Positions 51,760-61,816 of a stretch of 64,000 nt of DNA are shown here, piece by piece (within the stretch, counting starts at the first letter, position 1; the number at the start of each line of letters is the position of its first letter). The translations under genes were made by a program, and so were the position numbers. The notes beneath the pieces are model-generated. The model ran no database searches. It was given only the letters and a program-made list of their open reading frames with translations, and was not told where the DNA came from. Source of the DNA: Mycobacterium sp. ST-F2 (GTDB lineage Bacteria; Actinomycetota; Actinomycetes; Mycobacteriales; Mycobacteriaceae); contig NZ_JMHT01000006.1 in the NCBI RefSeq assembly GCF_001905655.1, forward strand, positions 1 to 64,000. Direction: 5' to 3'.

Positions 51760-52989
51760 ATGGACTTCGCGTTGTCGGCAAAGGCGCAGGATTACCGGGA
51801 CAGGCTCACCGAGTTCATGACGGAGCTCGTACTGCCGGCCGAGGCCTCCTACCACGCCTATCGCGAGGAGAAGGGCCCGAAAGACCACACGGTGCCGCCG
51901 GTGGTCGAGGAGCTCAAGATCGAAGCGCGCAAGCGCGGCCTGTGGAACCTGTTCCTGCCGTCGGAGTCGGGGCTGACCAACCTGGAGTACGCCCCGCTGG
52001 CCGAGATCTCCGGGTGGAGTATGGAGATCGCGCCAGAAGCCATCAACTGCGCCGCCCCTGATACCGGCAACATGGAGACGCTGCACCTGTTCGCCAACGA
52101 GCAGCAGCGCAAGCAGTGGCTCGATCCTCTGCTGAACGGCGAGATCCGCAGCGCTTTCGCCATGACCGAGCCCGCCGTCGCCTCGTCCGACGCCCGCAAC
52201 ATCGAGACGACGATGCTGCGCGACGGTGGCGATTACGTCATCAACGGCCGCAAGTGGTGGATCACCGGCGCCGCCGACCCGCGCTGCAAAATCCTGATCG
52301 TCATGGGCCGCACCAACCCCGACGCGGCATCGCACCAGCAGCAGTCGATGATCCTGGTGCCGGTCGATACGCCCGGCGTCGACATCCAGCGCTCACTGCC
52401 GGTGTTCGGGTGGCAGGACCAGCACGGCCATTGCGAGATCGTCTTCGACAACGTCAGGGTGCCGGCCGAGAACCTGCTGCACGAAGAGGGCTCCGGTTTC
52501 GCCATCGCGCAGGCGCGGCTGGGACCGGGACGCATCCACCACTGCATGCGCGCCCTCGGCGCCGCCGAACGGGCCCTGGCGCTGATGATCGACCGGGTGC
52601 AGACGCGCGTGGCGTTCGGCAAGCCGCTGGCCGAGCAGGGCGTGGTACGCGAGTCGATTGCCAAGTCCCGCAACGCGATAGATCAAGCCAGGCTCTTATG
52701 CGAGAAGGCCGCGTGGACCATCGACCAGCAGGGCAACAAGGCCGCTCATGTGCTGGTGTCGCAGATCAAGTCGGTGGCCCCGCAGGTGGCGTGCGACGTC
52801 ATCGACCGCGCCATCCAGGTACACGGCGCCGCCGGTATCTGCGACGACGTCCCGCTGGCCCGGCTCTACGCCTGGCACCGCGCGATGCGGCTGTTCGACG
52901 GTCCCGACGAGGTGCACATGCGCACCATCGCGCGCGCCGAACTCGGCCGCGAGAAGTCGGCACTGGCGGCCGCGGCGTTGGGCCACTGA
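51760..52989 (+). CDS. fadE2: Acyl-CoA dehydrogenase FadE2
   Basis: 409 residues, start MDFALSAKAQDYRD; a GTG three codons earlier is possible. IRSAFAMTEPAVASSDARNIETT and YVINGRKWWITGAADPRCKILIVMGRTN are the FAD- and substrate-binding strands; HGHCEIVFDNVRVPAENLL and FGKPLAEQGVVRESIAKSRNAIDQARLL follow the long-chain acyl-CoA dehydrogenase (ACAD10/11-like) pattern. Matches the position of Rv0154c and is coupled to ptpB by a stop-start overlap (TGATG), as in M. tuberculosis. Confidence 0.9.
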   Translation: MDFALSAKAQDYRDRLTEFMTELVLPAEASYHAYREEKGPKDHTVPPVVEELKIEARKRGLWNLFLPSESGLTNLEYAPLAEISGWSMEIAPEAINCAAPDTGNMETLHLFANEQQRKQWLDPLLNGEIRSAFAMTEPAVASSDARNIETTMLRDGGDYVINGRKWWITGAADPRCKILIVMGRTNPDAASHQQQSMILVPVDTPGVDIQRSLPVFGWQDQHGHCEIVFDNVRVPAENLLHEEGSGFAIAQARLGPGRIHHCMRALGAAERALALMIDRVQTRVAFGKPLAEQGVVRESIAKSRNAIDQARLLCEKAAWTIDQQGNKAAHVLVSQIKSVAPQVACDVIDRAIQVHGAAGICDDVPLARLYAWHRAMRLFDGPDEVHMRTIARAELGREKSALAAAALGH

Positions 52990-53798
52990 TGCGGTCGACG
53001 GGTTTGGAACTCGCCGGTGCCTGGAACTTCCGCGATGTCGCCGAAGAGACGGGCATTGTCCCCGGCCGGTTGTTCCGCTCCAGCGAGCTCAGCGCATTGG
53101 CCGAAGAAGGTCGTAAAGCGTTGCAGCGCTACGGCATCAGCGACGTCGCGGACCTCCGATCCCTGCGCGAGGTCGAGCGCCGGGGTCCCGGTCAGGTGCC
53201 CGACGGCGTCGCGATCCACCTGTTGCCGTTCCACGAGCTCGCCGCCGCCGGGACCGACGACGCCGAAGCGCCGCACGAGAACGCGTTCGAGAAGATGATG
53301 ACCGAGAAGCCCGCCGACGAAGACGTCGCAGCGGCCGCGGGTCGATTCATGGTCGAGGAGTACCGCCGCTTCCCCACCCTGCCCGGCGCACATCTTGCGG
53401 TGCGCCAGGTCATTTCGATGCTCGCCGAATCCCGGCCGGTGATCGCCCACTGCTTCGCCGGCAAGGATCGCACCGGCTTCACGGTGGCGACGGTGCTCGG
53501 TGCCGTGGGCATCGAGCGCGACGCGATCCTGACGGACTTCCTGCGCAGCAACGACGCGGTCCCCCAGCTGCGCGAGGGCATCCTGGAGACCATCCGGACC
53601 CGGGCCGGGCAGACCGCCGAAGTCGTCACGTTCGCCGAGGCCCGGCTGACCGAAGAGGTGCTCGGCGTCCGCGAGGAGTACCTGGACGCGGCGCTGGGTG
53701 TCGTGGAGTCCGAGTACGGTTCGCTGTCGAATTACCTTGCGGCCATTGGTGTTACCGATGACCAGCTGACGCGACTGCGGAGCGTGCTGCGGGGCTGA
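52989..53798 (+). CDS. ptpB: Protein/lipid phosphatase PtpB
   Basis: 269 residues. The active-site loop HCFAGKDRTG holds Cys155 and Arg161. ELAGAWNFRDVAEETGIVPGRLFRSSELSALAEEGRKAL and DFLRSNDAVPQLRE match M. tuberculosis PtpB closely; that enzyme is a secreted triple-specificity phosphatase acting on phosphotyrosine, phosphoserine and phosphoinositides. The acidic region HELAAAGTDDAEAPHENAFEKMM forms the two-helix lid. No signal peptide is present, as in the homologue. Confidence 0.93.
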   Translation: MRSTGLELAGAWNFRDVAEETGIVPGRLFRSSELSALAEEGRKALQRYGISDVADLRSLREVERRGPGQVPDGVAIHLLPFHELAAAGTDDAEAPHENAFEKMMTEKPADEDVAAAAGRFMVEEYRRFPTLPGAHLAVRQVISMLAESRPVIAHCFAGKDRTGFTVATVLGAVGIERDAILTDFLRSNDAVPQLREGILETIRTRAGQTAEVVTFAEARLTEEVLGVREEYLDAALGVVESEYGSLSNYLAAIGVTDDQLTRLRSVLRG

Positions 53799-53804
53799 AG
53801 TGTG

Positions 53805-53867
53805 CGTTGACTGTGCATCTACGCACACCTCTACTCGGACTCTATCTGCGTAGGCGCACCGTCAACG
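53805..53867. repeat. Imperfect 21-base inverted repeat between convergent genes
   Basis: Left arm 53805-53825 (CGTTGACTGTGCATCTACGC plus A) and right arm 53847-53867 pair at 18 of 21 positions around a 21-base centre. A smaller hairpin (TGTGCGT/ACGCACA, 53801-53827) is nested in the left side. It fills nearly all of the gap between ptpB and the DUF456 gene and probably acts as a two-way terminator. Confidence 0.65.
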
Positions 53868-53868
53868 G

Positions 53869-54348
53869 CTAGGCGAATACCCCGACCACCCAGGCAACGG
53901 TCGCCAACAGCGCGGCCGTCAGCTCCACTCCCATCGCCAGCGCGACGCCCTTCATGGCGTGCTTGGTCGATGTCCACGCCCGGTTCGGGTCCCGCAGCGC
54001 CGAGTACTCCGACAGGTAGACCCCCAGCACGAAGCCGATGGCCAGCCCCAGGACCGGGATCACGAAAAACCCGATGACACCGAGGATTCCGCCGATGATC
54101 AGGCTGCGGGTGGCCACGTCGGCCTGCCGCATCCGGCGCACCGGCCAGACATACTTGATCACCTCACCGGCCACGAACAACGCCGTGGCGATGCCGAGCA
54201 CCACCCAGGACGTCGCGGTGTGGACGACAACCGCCCACACCGCGATCGCCAGGAACACGAGCAACCCACCAGGCAGCACCGGTACCACGATGCCGACCAG
54301 GCCGATCGCGATGACCAGTGCCACGAGCACCGTTCCCAAGGTGTTCAC
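53869..54348 (-). CDS. DUF456 membrane protein
   Basis: 159 residues with four to five membrane spans and the glycine-rich repeats typical of DUF456 (GIVVPVLPGGLLVFLAIAVWAVV; RSLIIGGILGVIGFFVIPVLGLAIGFVLGVYLSEY). It directly abuts the quinone oxidoreductase gene, so the two are cotranscribed. Function unknown. Confidence 0.85.
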   Translation of the reverse strand: MNTLGTVLVALVIAIGLVGIVVPVLPGGLLVFLAIAVWAVVVHTATSWVVLGIATALFVAGEVIKYVWPVRRMRQADVATRSLIIGGILGVIGFFVIPVLGLAIGFVLGVYLSEYSALRDPNRAWTSTKHAMKGVALAMGVELTAALLATVAWVVGVFA

Positions 54349-55320
54349 TTACGGCTCCAGGACTGCCTTGCCGTGAATCTTGCCGTCTGCCAACGCCTGA
54401 AGCGCTTCAGCGCCAGAGGCCAACGGGAAACGCACGGGCTCCGGTGGCCGCAACCCGCCGTCAACCAGCTTGGCCAGGCCCGCCCCGATTTCCGTGGCCG
54501 AACCGGGCACCTGGCGGATGAATTCGCCGTACCCAACACCCACCACGCTGACGTTGCGCAGCAGCAGCCGGTTCACCTTGACCGACGGGATGCCCTGTCC
54601 GGCAGCGAAACCCAGCACCAGCAGCCGGCCCTCGGGGGCCAGTACCCGGATCGCGTCATCGAAAGCATCACCGCCGACCGGGTCGACCACCAGGTCCACT
54701 CCCCGACCGTCAGTGGCCGCCAGCGCGGCCTCGCGCCAGCCATCGGTCAGCGGCAGCACCACGTCAGCGCCGACAGATGCCACGAAATCCATCGCTTCGA
54801 CGCGGTGCACCATGGCAACCACCTTGGCGCCCATGGCCTTTGCGATCTGAATGGCCGCCACCCCGATGCCGCCGGCAGAGCCGAGCACCAGCACCGTCTC
54901 CCCCGCCAGCAGCCGGCCGCGGCGGGCCAGTGCGAAGTACATGGTGTAGTAGTTGCCCAGTAGGCAGACGGCCTCCGCATCGTCCAAGGCAGCGGGCGTC
55001 GGGATCACCGAATCCGGCAGCGCCAGCGCCCGTTCGGCGTAGCCGCCCATCATGGTGAAGGCCGAAACTCGTTGACCGGCAACGAAACCAGAGCTCTCCG
55101 GCGCCGACCGGACAGTGCCGGCCACTTCCATGCCCGGCGTGAACCCCGGCGGCAGCTTGAGCTGGTACTCGCCGCGGATCAGCAGCAGGTCGGGAAAGCA
55201 GACGCCGGCCGCACCGACATCGATGACCACCGCATTCCCCGAAGGGTCCGCGGCGTCATCGATATCGGTGTAAGCAAGGCCCGAGGGGCCGGTCAGCGTC
55301 TGCGCGACAAGCGCTTTCAC
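54349..55320 (-). CDS. NADPH:quinone oxidoreductase-like protein (Rv0149 type)
   Basis: 323 residues of the zinc-free medium-chain dehydrogenases. The GSAGGIGVAAIQIAKAMGAKVVAMV loop binds NADPH; GMEVAGTVRS and GDAFDDAIRVLAPEGRLLVLGFAAGQ are typical of quinone oxidoreductases; no structural-zinc cysteines are seen. Three bases from the SDR gene upstream; together with ALDH they form a fatty-aldehyde/redox cluster. Confidence 0.88.
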   Translation of the reverse strand: MKALVAQTLTGPSGLAYTDIDDAADPSGNAVVIDVGAAGVCFPDLLLIRGEYQLKLPPGFTPGMEVAGTVRSAPESSGFVAGQRVSAFTMMGGYAERALALPDSVIPTPAALDDAEAVCLLGNYYTMYFALARRGRLLAGETVLVLGSAGGIGVAAIQIAKAMGAKVVAMVHRVEAMDFVASVGADVVLPLTDGWREAALAATDGRGVDLVVDPVGGDAFDDAIRVLAPEGRLLVLGFAAGQGIPSVKVNRLLLRNVSVVGVGYGEFIRQVPGSATEIGAGLAKLVDGGLRPPEPVRFPLASGAEALQALADGKIHGKAVLEP

Positions 55321-55323
55321 CTA

Positions 55324-56187
55324 TCAGCCCAGTGCGAACGACGCGGCCTTGGCGGCCGACAGGTCGGTGATCTCGCCCCACTTGGCGGCCACCTCGTCGA
55401 CGGTGGGCACGTGGTCAAAGGTGACACCGTCGTTCTGGAACAGCGCGGTGCGCTGCACCTTGCCACCGCCGACGATGAAGATCGAGCCCGTCTCCGGCAG
55501 CTCTTCACTGCACAACTGCGTCACGACCGGCGCCACGTACTCCGGCGACAGCTTCGCGAAGACCTCCGGCGGCACGATGTCCTCGGTCATGCGGGTCGCG
55601 GCGATCGGCGCGACGGCATTGAGCTTGATGTTGTACTTGGCGCCTTCCTGGGCCAGGGTGTTGATCAGGCCGACCAGACCCAGCTTGGCTGCGCTGTAGT
55701 TGGCCTGACCGAAGTTGCCGAACAGGCCACTGGTGGAGGTGGCGACCACGACGCGGCCGTAGGCGTTCTCGCGGAAGTGCGGCCACGCGGCACGGATGAC
55801 GTTGTAGCCGCCGTACAGGTGCACCTTGAGCACGATGTCCCACTGCTCGGCGGTCATCTTGTGGAAGGTGCCGTCGCGCAGGATGCCCGCGTTGGACACC
55901 ACGCCGTCGATCTTGCCGAACGCCTCGATCGCGGTCTTGACGATGTTCTCGGCGCCCTCGGCCTCGGCCACCGAGTCGTAGTTGGCGACAGCGCGGCCAC
56001 CGGCGGCCTTGATCTCCTCGACGACATGGTCGGCCATGTTGTGGCCGGCGCCGGTGCCATCCCGGGCGCCGCCCAGGTCGTTGACCACGACGCAGGCGCC
56101 TTCGCGGGCCAGCGTCAGCGCGTATTCACGTCCCAGGCCGCCTCCGGCTCCGGTGACGGCAATGACGCGATCCTGCACTCCGGGCAT
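55324..56187 (-). CDS. Short-chain dehydrogenase (Rv0148 type, MFE-2-like)
   Basis: 287 residues. TGAGGGLGREYALTLAREGACVVVNDLGG is the NAD(P) loop and resembles the dehydrogenase part of peroxisomal multifunctional enzyme type 2. NAGILRD and the catalytic YSAAKLGLVG are present, with Ser in VVATSTSGLFG. Likely a 3-hydroxyacyl-CoA dehydrogenase. Upstream of the quinone oxidoreductase gene in the same transcript. Confidence 0.88.
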   Translation of the reverse strand: MPGVQDRVIAVTGAGGGLGREYALTLAREGACVVVNDLGGARDGTGAGHNMADHVVEEIKAAGGRAVANYDSVAEAEGAENIVKTAIEAFGKIDGVVSNAGILRDGTFHKMTAEQWDIVLKVHLYGGYNVIRAAWPHFRENAYGRVVVATSTSGLFGNFGQANYSAAKLGLVGLINTLAQEGAKYNIKLNAVAPIAATRMTEDIVPPEVFAKLSPEYVAPVVTQLCSEELPETGSIFIVGGGKVQRTALFQNDGVTFDHVPTVDEVAAKWGEITDLSAAKAASFALG

Positions 56188-56297
56188 GGGTTTCCTCTCA
56201 TGGAACAGAAAATCGGACAGCCCGCCCCATCCATTTTCGGGTGGGCCACCCCTTGTGTATACGGCGACCGATCAGCCGCCGCATCGTCGGGTCGGGT

Positions 56298-57707
56298 CTA
56301 GAAGAACTTGCGGGCCAGCTTCCACGCCTTGTCGGTGTACGGCGGGTAGATGAGCTTGCCGAGGTCGGGACGGGTCGGCTTGGTCATCACCGACTTGCAG
56401 TGGCTGAACTCCAGGAAGCCGTACTTGCCGTGGTAGGCACCCATCCCCGAGGGACCCACTCCACCGAACGGCAGCTTGGAGGTGGCCACGTGGAAGATCA
56501 GGTGGTTGACCAGCATGCCGCCGGACGGCACCTCACGGATGACCCGCTCACGGGTGGTCTTGCTCTTCGTGAAGAGGTAAGCCGCCAGCGGCTTCGGTCG
56601 GGCATTGACGAATTCGATTGCCGCGCCCAGGGATTCGACGGTGACCACAGGCAGGATCGGACCGAAGATCTCCTCGCACATCAACGGTCCGTCGAGCGGC
56701 GGGTCGACGACGACGGTCGGCTGGATGGTCAGGGCGCGGGCGTCGGCGTTGCCGCCGATGACCGTCTCGCCGCCGGTGTTCAGGTAGCCGGTCAGCCGGT
56801 TGAACTGGCGCTCGTTGACGATCGGCATGCCACCGGTGTCCTTGGCGCGGAACTGTTCGATGGCGTCCCGGATCTTGGTGACCAGCTGATCCCGGATCGG
56901 CGCCTCGGCCACCACGTAGTCGGGGGCGATGCAGATCTGGCCCGAGTTGATCAGCTTCGCGAAGGCGATGCGCTTGGCGGCGACGTCGATGTCGGCGTCC
57001 GCGGCGACGATCACCGGGCTCTTGCCGCCCAGTTCCAGCGTGACCGGGGTCAGATGGGGCGCTGCGGCGGCCATGATCTTCTTGCCGATCTCGGTGCCGC
57101 CGGTGAACATGATGCGGTCGAGGCCCTGTGCGATGAGTTCCTGACTGACCATGCCGTCACCTTCGACGACAGCGATTGCGTCGGTGTCCAGGTAGCGCTC
57201 GACGAGTTCCGCCATGAGCCGTGACGATGCGGGCGCGAACTCAGACGGTTTGAGGACCACGGTGTTGCCCGCGGCGAGCGCACCGACGAGCGGGCCCAGG
57301 GTGAGGAAGAACGGGAAGTTCCAGGCGCCGATGATCAGCACGGTGCCGTACGGCTCGTACTCGACCCAGCCGCGGCCGGGCAGCTGCGAGCGCTCCAAGA
57401 GGCGGTAGCGACGTTTCGCCCACTTGTGCACGTTCTTGGCAGCGTCCTTGGCCTCGGCGATGGTGCCGACGGTGTCGGTCAGCCAGGCCTCGAACGGCTT
57501 GCGGCCCAGATCGGCTTCGAGGGCCTTGGCGATGGCGGACTCGTTGTCCTCCACCGCCTGCGCCAGCGCCAACAGCTGCCGTTTGCGCCACTGCAGGTCG
57601 CGGGTTCGGCCGGTCGCGTTCGTCCGGCGCAGCCCGGCGACGATTTCCGGGATGGACGGGCCGGGTTCAATGCTCGCCCCTACTGCGGCGACGGAGTCGG
57701 TGGTCAT
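56298..57707 (-). CDS. Aldehyde dehydrogenase (Rv0147 type)
   Basis: 469 residues, the size of class 3-type (fatty) aldehyde dehydrogenases. PWNFPF region IIGAWNFPFFLTLGPLVGALAAGNTVVLKPSE, catalytic Glu in LELGGKSPVIV and catalytic Cys in NSGQICIAPDYVV; FGGVGPSGMGAYHGKYGFLEFSH near the end is typical. It oxidises long-chain aldehydes to acids. The palindrome CCAACC-N4-GGTTGG lies 43 bases before the start. Confidence 0.92.
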   Translation of the reverse strand: MTTDSVAAVGASIEPGPSIPEIVAGLRRTNATGRTRDLQWRKRQLLALAQAVEDNESAIAKALEADLGRKPFEAWLTDTVGTIAEAKDAAKNVHKWAKRRYRLLERSQLPGRGWVEYEPYGTVLIIGAWNFPFFLTLGPLVGALAAGNTVVLKPSEFAPASSRLMAELVERYLDTDAIAVVEGDGMVSQELIAQGLDRIMFTGGTEIGKKIMAAAAPHLTPVTLELGGKSPVIVAADADIDVAAKRIAFAKLINSGQICIAPDYVVAEAPIRDQLVTKIRDAIEQFRAKDTGGMPIVNERQFNRLTGYLNTGGETVIGGNADARALTIQPTVVVDPPLDGPLMCEEIFGPILPVVTVESLGAAIEFVNARPKPLAAYLFTKSKTTRERVIREVPSGGMLVNHLIFHVATSKLPFGGVGPSGMGAYHGKYGFLEFSHCKSVMTKPTRPDLGKLIYPPYTDKAWKLARKFF

Positions 57708-57749
57708 GGCGAATGTCCTTACGTGAGCCAGGCAACACCGGAATCCTAA

Positions 57750-57765
57750 CCAACCAGCCGGTTGG
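57750..57765. promoter_or_regulatory. Palindrome CCAACC-AGCC-GGTTGG before aldehyde dehydrogenase gene
   Basis: Perfect six-base arms with a four-base centre, placed between the methyltransferase stop and the aldehyde dehydrogenase start. It shares arms and spacing with the site in front of the Rv0158-type tetR gene. Confidence 0.55.
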
Positions 57766-57788
57766 GCAGAAGGGTCAACTGCTGGGGA

Positions 57789-58724
<936 letters not shown>

Positions 58725-58748
58725 CTAGATGTACCAGCTGATGCCGGT

Positions 58749-59384
58749 CTATTCGGTGACCTGCCACAGCTTGTTGGCGAGCAATAGTTCGAGCCGCTCG
58801 ATGACCGCGGTCAGCTCCTGATGGCTGCCGACATACCCGGCGTAGAAGCCCATGCCCCACATCACCGCGATCAGCATCTCCACCACGGTCGACACCTCGG
58901 TATCGACGGCCAACTCGCCGCGCTCGATGGCGTCGGTGACGGCCCAGGTCACGAAGTCTCGGGAGGCCACGAGCGCGTCGTGTTCCTCCTGGCGCAATTC
59001 GGGATGCCGCTGCGCCTCGAGGATCGAGGTCACCAGGAACGCCGCAGCGGACCGGTCCTCGGAGTCTGCCTGGATGGCGGCGACGAAAAACGACGACAGG
59101 CGCCGGATGAAGGTGGTCTCTTCCTCGGCCCGGCGACGGCCCGCAGCGACGACCATGGCGTTGGTCTGATCGAGGACCTCGCCGTAGAGCACACGCTTGT
59201 TCGCGAAGTAGTGGTTGATCGCTGGGCGCGTCAGATCCGCACGGATCGCAATGGCTTGGAATGTTGCTGCGTCATAACCAAGTTCACTGAAAACCTCGCG
59301 TGCGGCGCGCAGGATGCGCTCACGAGTTTCGGCCGCCTTCGCCGCGGGAGGGCGACCCGGGCCACGGGTGGCGATGTACGGCAT
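58749..59384 (-). CDS. TetR-family regulator (Rv0144 type)
   Basis: 211 residues from ATG 59384 (MPYIATRGPGRPPAAKAAETR); a longer upstream frame has no sense. HTH at about 20-66: RILRAAREVFSELGYDAATFQAIAIRADLTRPAINHYFANKRVLYGEV. A C-terminal TetR_C domain follows with VEMLIAVMWGMGFYAGY. First gene of the series tetR-methyltransferase, and divergent from the FUSC-type membrane protein, which it may control. Confidence 0.9.
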   Translation of the reverse strand: MPYIATRGPGRPPAAKAAETRERILRAAREVFSELGYDAATFQAIAIRADLTRPAINHYFANKRVLYGEVLDQTNAMVVAAGRRRAEEETTFIRRLSSFFVAAIQADSEDRSAAAFLVTSILEAQRHPELRQEEHDALVASRDFVTWAVTDAIERGELAVDTEVSTVVEMLIAVMWGMGFYAGYVGSHQELTAVIERLELLLANKLWQVTE

Positions 59385-59629
59385 CGTCAAATTGTGCCAT
59401 AGATCTCGGCCCGACCCTGCTCGTATGCGCGGGACAGCCGTCGAAATTGCTTCTCCCAGCAAACTTGCAGATCTGTCAACAACCGATGGCTGCCCGGCGT
59501 GCGGTTCCCGGCCGCGGGCCGGCGCCGATCGGTAGCCCGACCAGGAACGACCGCCGGTGTGCCGGCGCCTGCGAAACACCGCGGCCACAGGCGTGTTGTT
59601 GCCGGCGCATGTCGACGTCAGCCAAATTA

Positions 59630-61816
59630 ATGTTGGGCGCCATGGCGGGCGTGGTGTCGCGAGAGTCGCCGGCGTTGCGCCGGCAGCAGCTCGTCAGCCG
59701 GTTGCGCGACAAGGACCCCGAGTACGACGCCCTCCGGCGCGCGACCCGCGCAGGTGTGGTGCTCCCGGTCGTCGCGATCGTCGGACTGGCCGTCGGTACC
59801 GCCGTCGGCAGCCGGTCGCAGACGACCATGTTCGCGATCTTCGGCGCCGTCGCGCTGCTGGTGGTGGTGGATTTCCCCGGCAACCGGCCGGCGCGGGCGC
59901 TCGCCTACGCCGGGCTCGGCTTCAACGGCGCGGTCCTGATCACCCTGGGCACACTGCTGTCCCCCCATCCGTGGCTGGCGGTGCCGGCGATGTTCGCCAT
60001 CGGGCTGCTCGTGACGTTCTCGGGTGTCCTCAGCGAGATCATCGCCGCCGGTCAGCGCTCCACCTTGATGACGTTCGTGCTGCCGGTCTGCACGCCGGCA
60101 GGGCCTGTCCCCGATCGACTGCTCGGCTGGGCCGTCGCCTGGGCCATTGCCGTCCCGGCCGCGCTGTTCCTGTTGCCGCCCACGCATCACGACGACCTGC
60201 GCAAGCACGCCGCACAGGTGTGCCGCCTGCTGGCCGCCCGGCTCGAGGGGTCCGCGACGGCGCAGGAGCTCTTCGATGCGATGGAGGTGCTGGGCGCCAA
60301 CTTCCTCGGCGCCGACTTCCGCCCGGTCGGTCTGACCGCCGGCAGCCGCGCCCTGGTGCGAGTCGTCGACGACCTGCGCTGGCTGTGCGACCGCGCCACC
60401 GACGCCACCGGCTCCCTGCTCGCCGAGACCCGCGAGCCGGCCATCCGGGTACTGAACGACTGCGCCCGGGTGCTGAGCACGCCGCGCGCCGCAGGCCGCG
60501 ATCGCTACCGCGCCGACCTGGCCGACGCCCTGACCGCGCATCGGGCCGCCACGCGCGGGCGCTACCGCGAGGACATCGAGCTGATCCGCGCCGAACCGGA
60601 CGACCTGCTGGCCGTCGCGACGGGCCGAAAGCTGTTGCGGCTGCGCACTTTCTCGGCCTGTATCGGGGCGACCGGACGCGTCATCGGACTGGCGGCCGAC
60701 GCCGACGCCCGGCCGGTGTGGGCCCGCGTCCTGGGTCGGCGACTGCCGGCGGCCGGGAACCTCGACCGCGTGCTGTCCGAATCCCAGGCCGTGTCAGCCA
60801 TCCCGTCGGGGTTCGTCGCGACGCGAGCGGTGGTGGTACAGAACAGCCTTCGTACCGGCATCGGTCTGGCCGTTGCGGTGGCCGTCGTCCATCTGTTTCC
60901 CCTGCAGCACGGTTTCTGGATCGCCATGGCATCGCTGTCGGTACTGCGCAGCAGCGCGCTGACCACCGGGACCCGCGTGTTGCGCGCCGTTGGCGGCACC
61001 GCGATCGGATTCCTCCTGGGCACCGTGGTGATCCACCTGATCGGCGCGAACCCCGTCCTGCTGTGGTTCGTCCTGCCCATCGTGGCGTTCGGTTCGGCCT
61101 ATGTGCCCGATGTGTTCTCGTTCGTGGCGGGCCAGGCGATGTTCACCATGCTGGTGCTCACCATCTACAACCTGATCAGCCCGGCCGGCTGGCGCGTCGG
61201 GCTGATCCGGCTCGAGAACGTGTTGGTGGGTGCCGCGGTGGGCATCGTGGTGTCGCTGCTGCTGTGGCCGCGCGGGTCGGCGGCGGTCGTCCAGCGCACG
61301 CTCGAAGCGGCGCGCGTCGCCGGTACCCGGTATCTGACCGCGGCCGTGCGGCGAGTGACCCGCGGCGCCTCCGAAGCTGCCACGGACCGGGTGCACGCCC
61401 TGAGCTTCGACGCGCTGACGGCCTCCCGCACCGTGGATGATGCGGTGCGCCACTTCCTTTCGGAGAGCAGCGGGGCGACAGAACTGCGGGCGCCGGTGGT
61501 CCGGGCCGCCAATCAGACGGTCCGGTTGCGGGCGGCGGCCGACCTCATCGCTGACGTCGTGCCACCGCCCCTGGCCCCGTATCGCGCCGCCCGCGAGGTC
61601 CTCGAAGCGCACACCGCGTCGATCTGCGCCCGGATCATGGGCACCGAAGACGCCGACGCCGCAGCGCGCACACCCATCAGTGACGATTTCGTGCTCGCCC
61701 TGCGCGCCGAGACCGGCGGCGGAAACTTGTCGGTCGAGGCCGCGCTGCCTCTGGTGACCGTCGCCGCCAGCCTCGGCGAGCTCGAACTCCTCTACCCGGA
61801 GACCGCGCCCGCGTGA
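59630..61816 (+). CDS. FUSC-family membrane protein
   Basis: 728 residues; start set at ATG 59630 (an ATG at 59609 is also possible; neither has a good SD). Two bundles of membrane helices (about 35-175 and 395-530) are each followed by a soluble domain, the arrangement of aromatic-acid exporters and fusaric-acid-resistance (FUSC) proteins. The second bundle includes the typical GIGLAVAVAVVHLFPLQHGFWIAMASLSVLRSSALTTGTRVLRAVGGTAIGFLLG. Probably exports toxic amphipathic acids. Its stop directly abuts the convergent pirin gene. Confidence 0.88.
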   Translation: MLGAMAGVVSRESPALRRQQLVSRLRDKDPEYDALRRATRAGVVLPVVAIVGLAVGTAVGSRSQTTMFAIFGAVALLVVVDFPGNRPARALAYAGLGFNGAVLITLGTLLSPHPWLAVPAMFAIGLLVTFSGVLSEIIAAGQRSTLMTFVLPVCTPAGPVPDRLLGWAVAWAIAVPAALFLLPPTHHDDLRKHAAQVCRLLAARLEGSATAQELFDAMEVLGANFLGADFRPVGLTAGSRALVRVVDDLRWLCDRATDATGSLLAETREPAIRVLNDCARVLSTPRAAGRDRYRADLADALTAHRAATRGRYREDIELIRAEPDDLLAVATGRKLLRLRTFSACIGATGRVIGLAADADARPVWARVLGRRLPAAGNLDRVLSESQAVSAIPSGFVATRAVVVQNSLRTGIGLAVAVAVVHLFPLQHGFWIAMASLSVLRSSALTTGTRVLRAVGGTAIGFLLGTVVIHLIGANPVLLWFVLPIVAFGSAYVPDVFSFVAGQAMFTMLVLTIYNLISPAGWRVGLIRLENVLVGAAVGIVVSLLLWPRGSAAVVQRTLEAARVAGTRYLTAAVRRVTRGASEAATDRVHALSFDALTASRTVDDAVRHFLSESSGATELRAPVVRAANQTVRLRAAADLIADVVPPPLAPYRAAREVLEAHTASICARIMGTEDADAAARTPISDDFVLALRAETGGGNLSVEAALPLVTVAASLGELELLYPETAPA

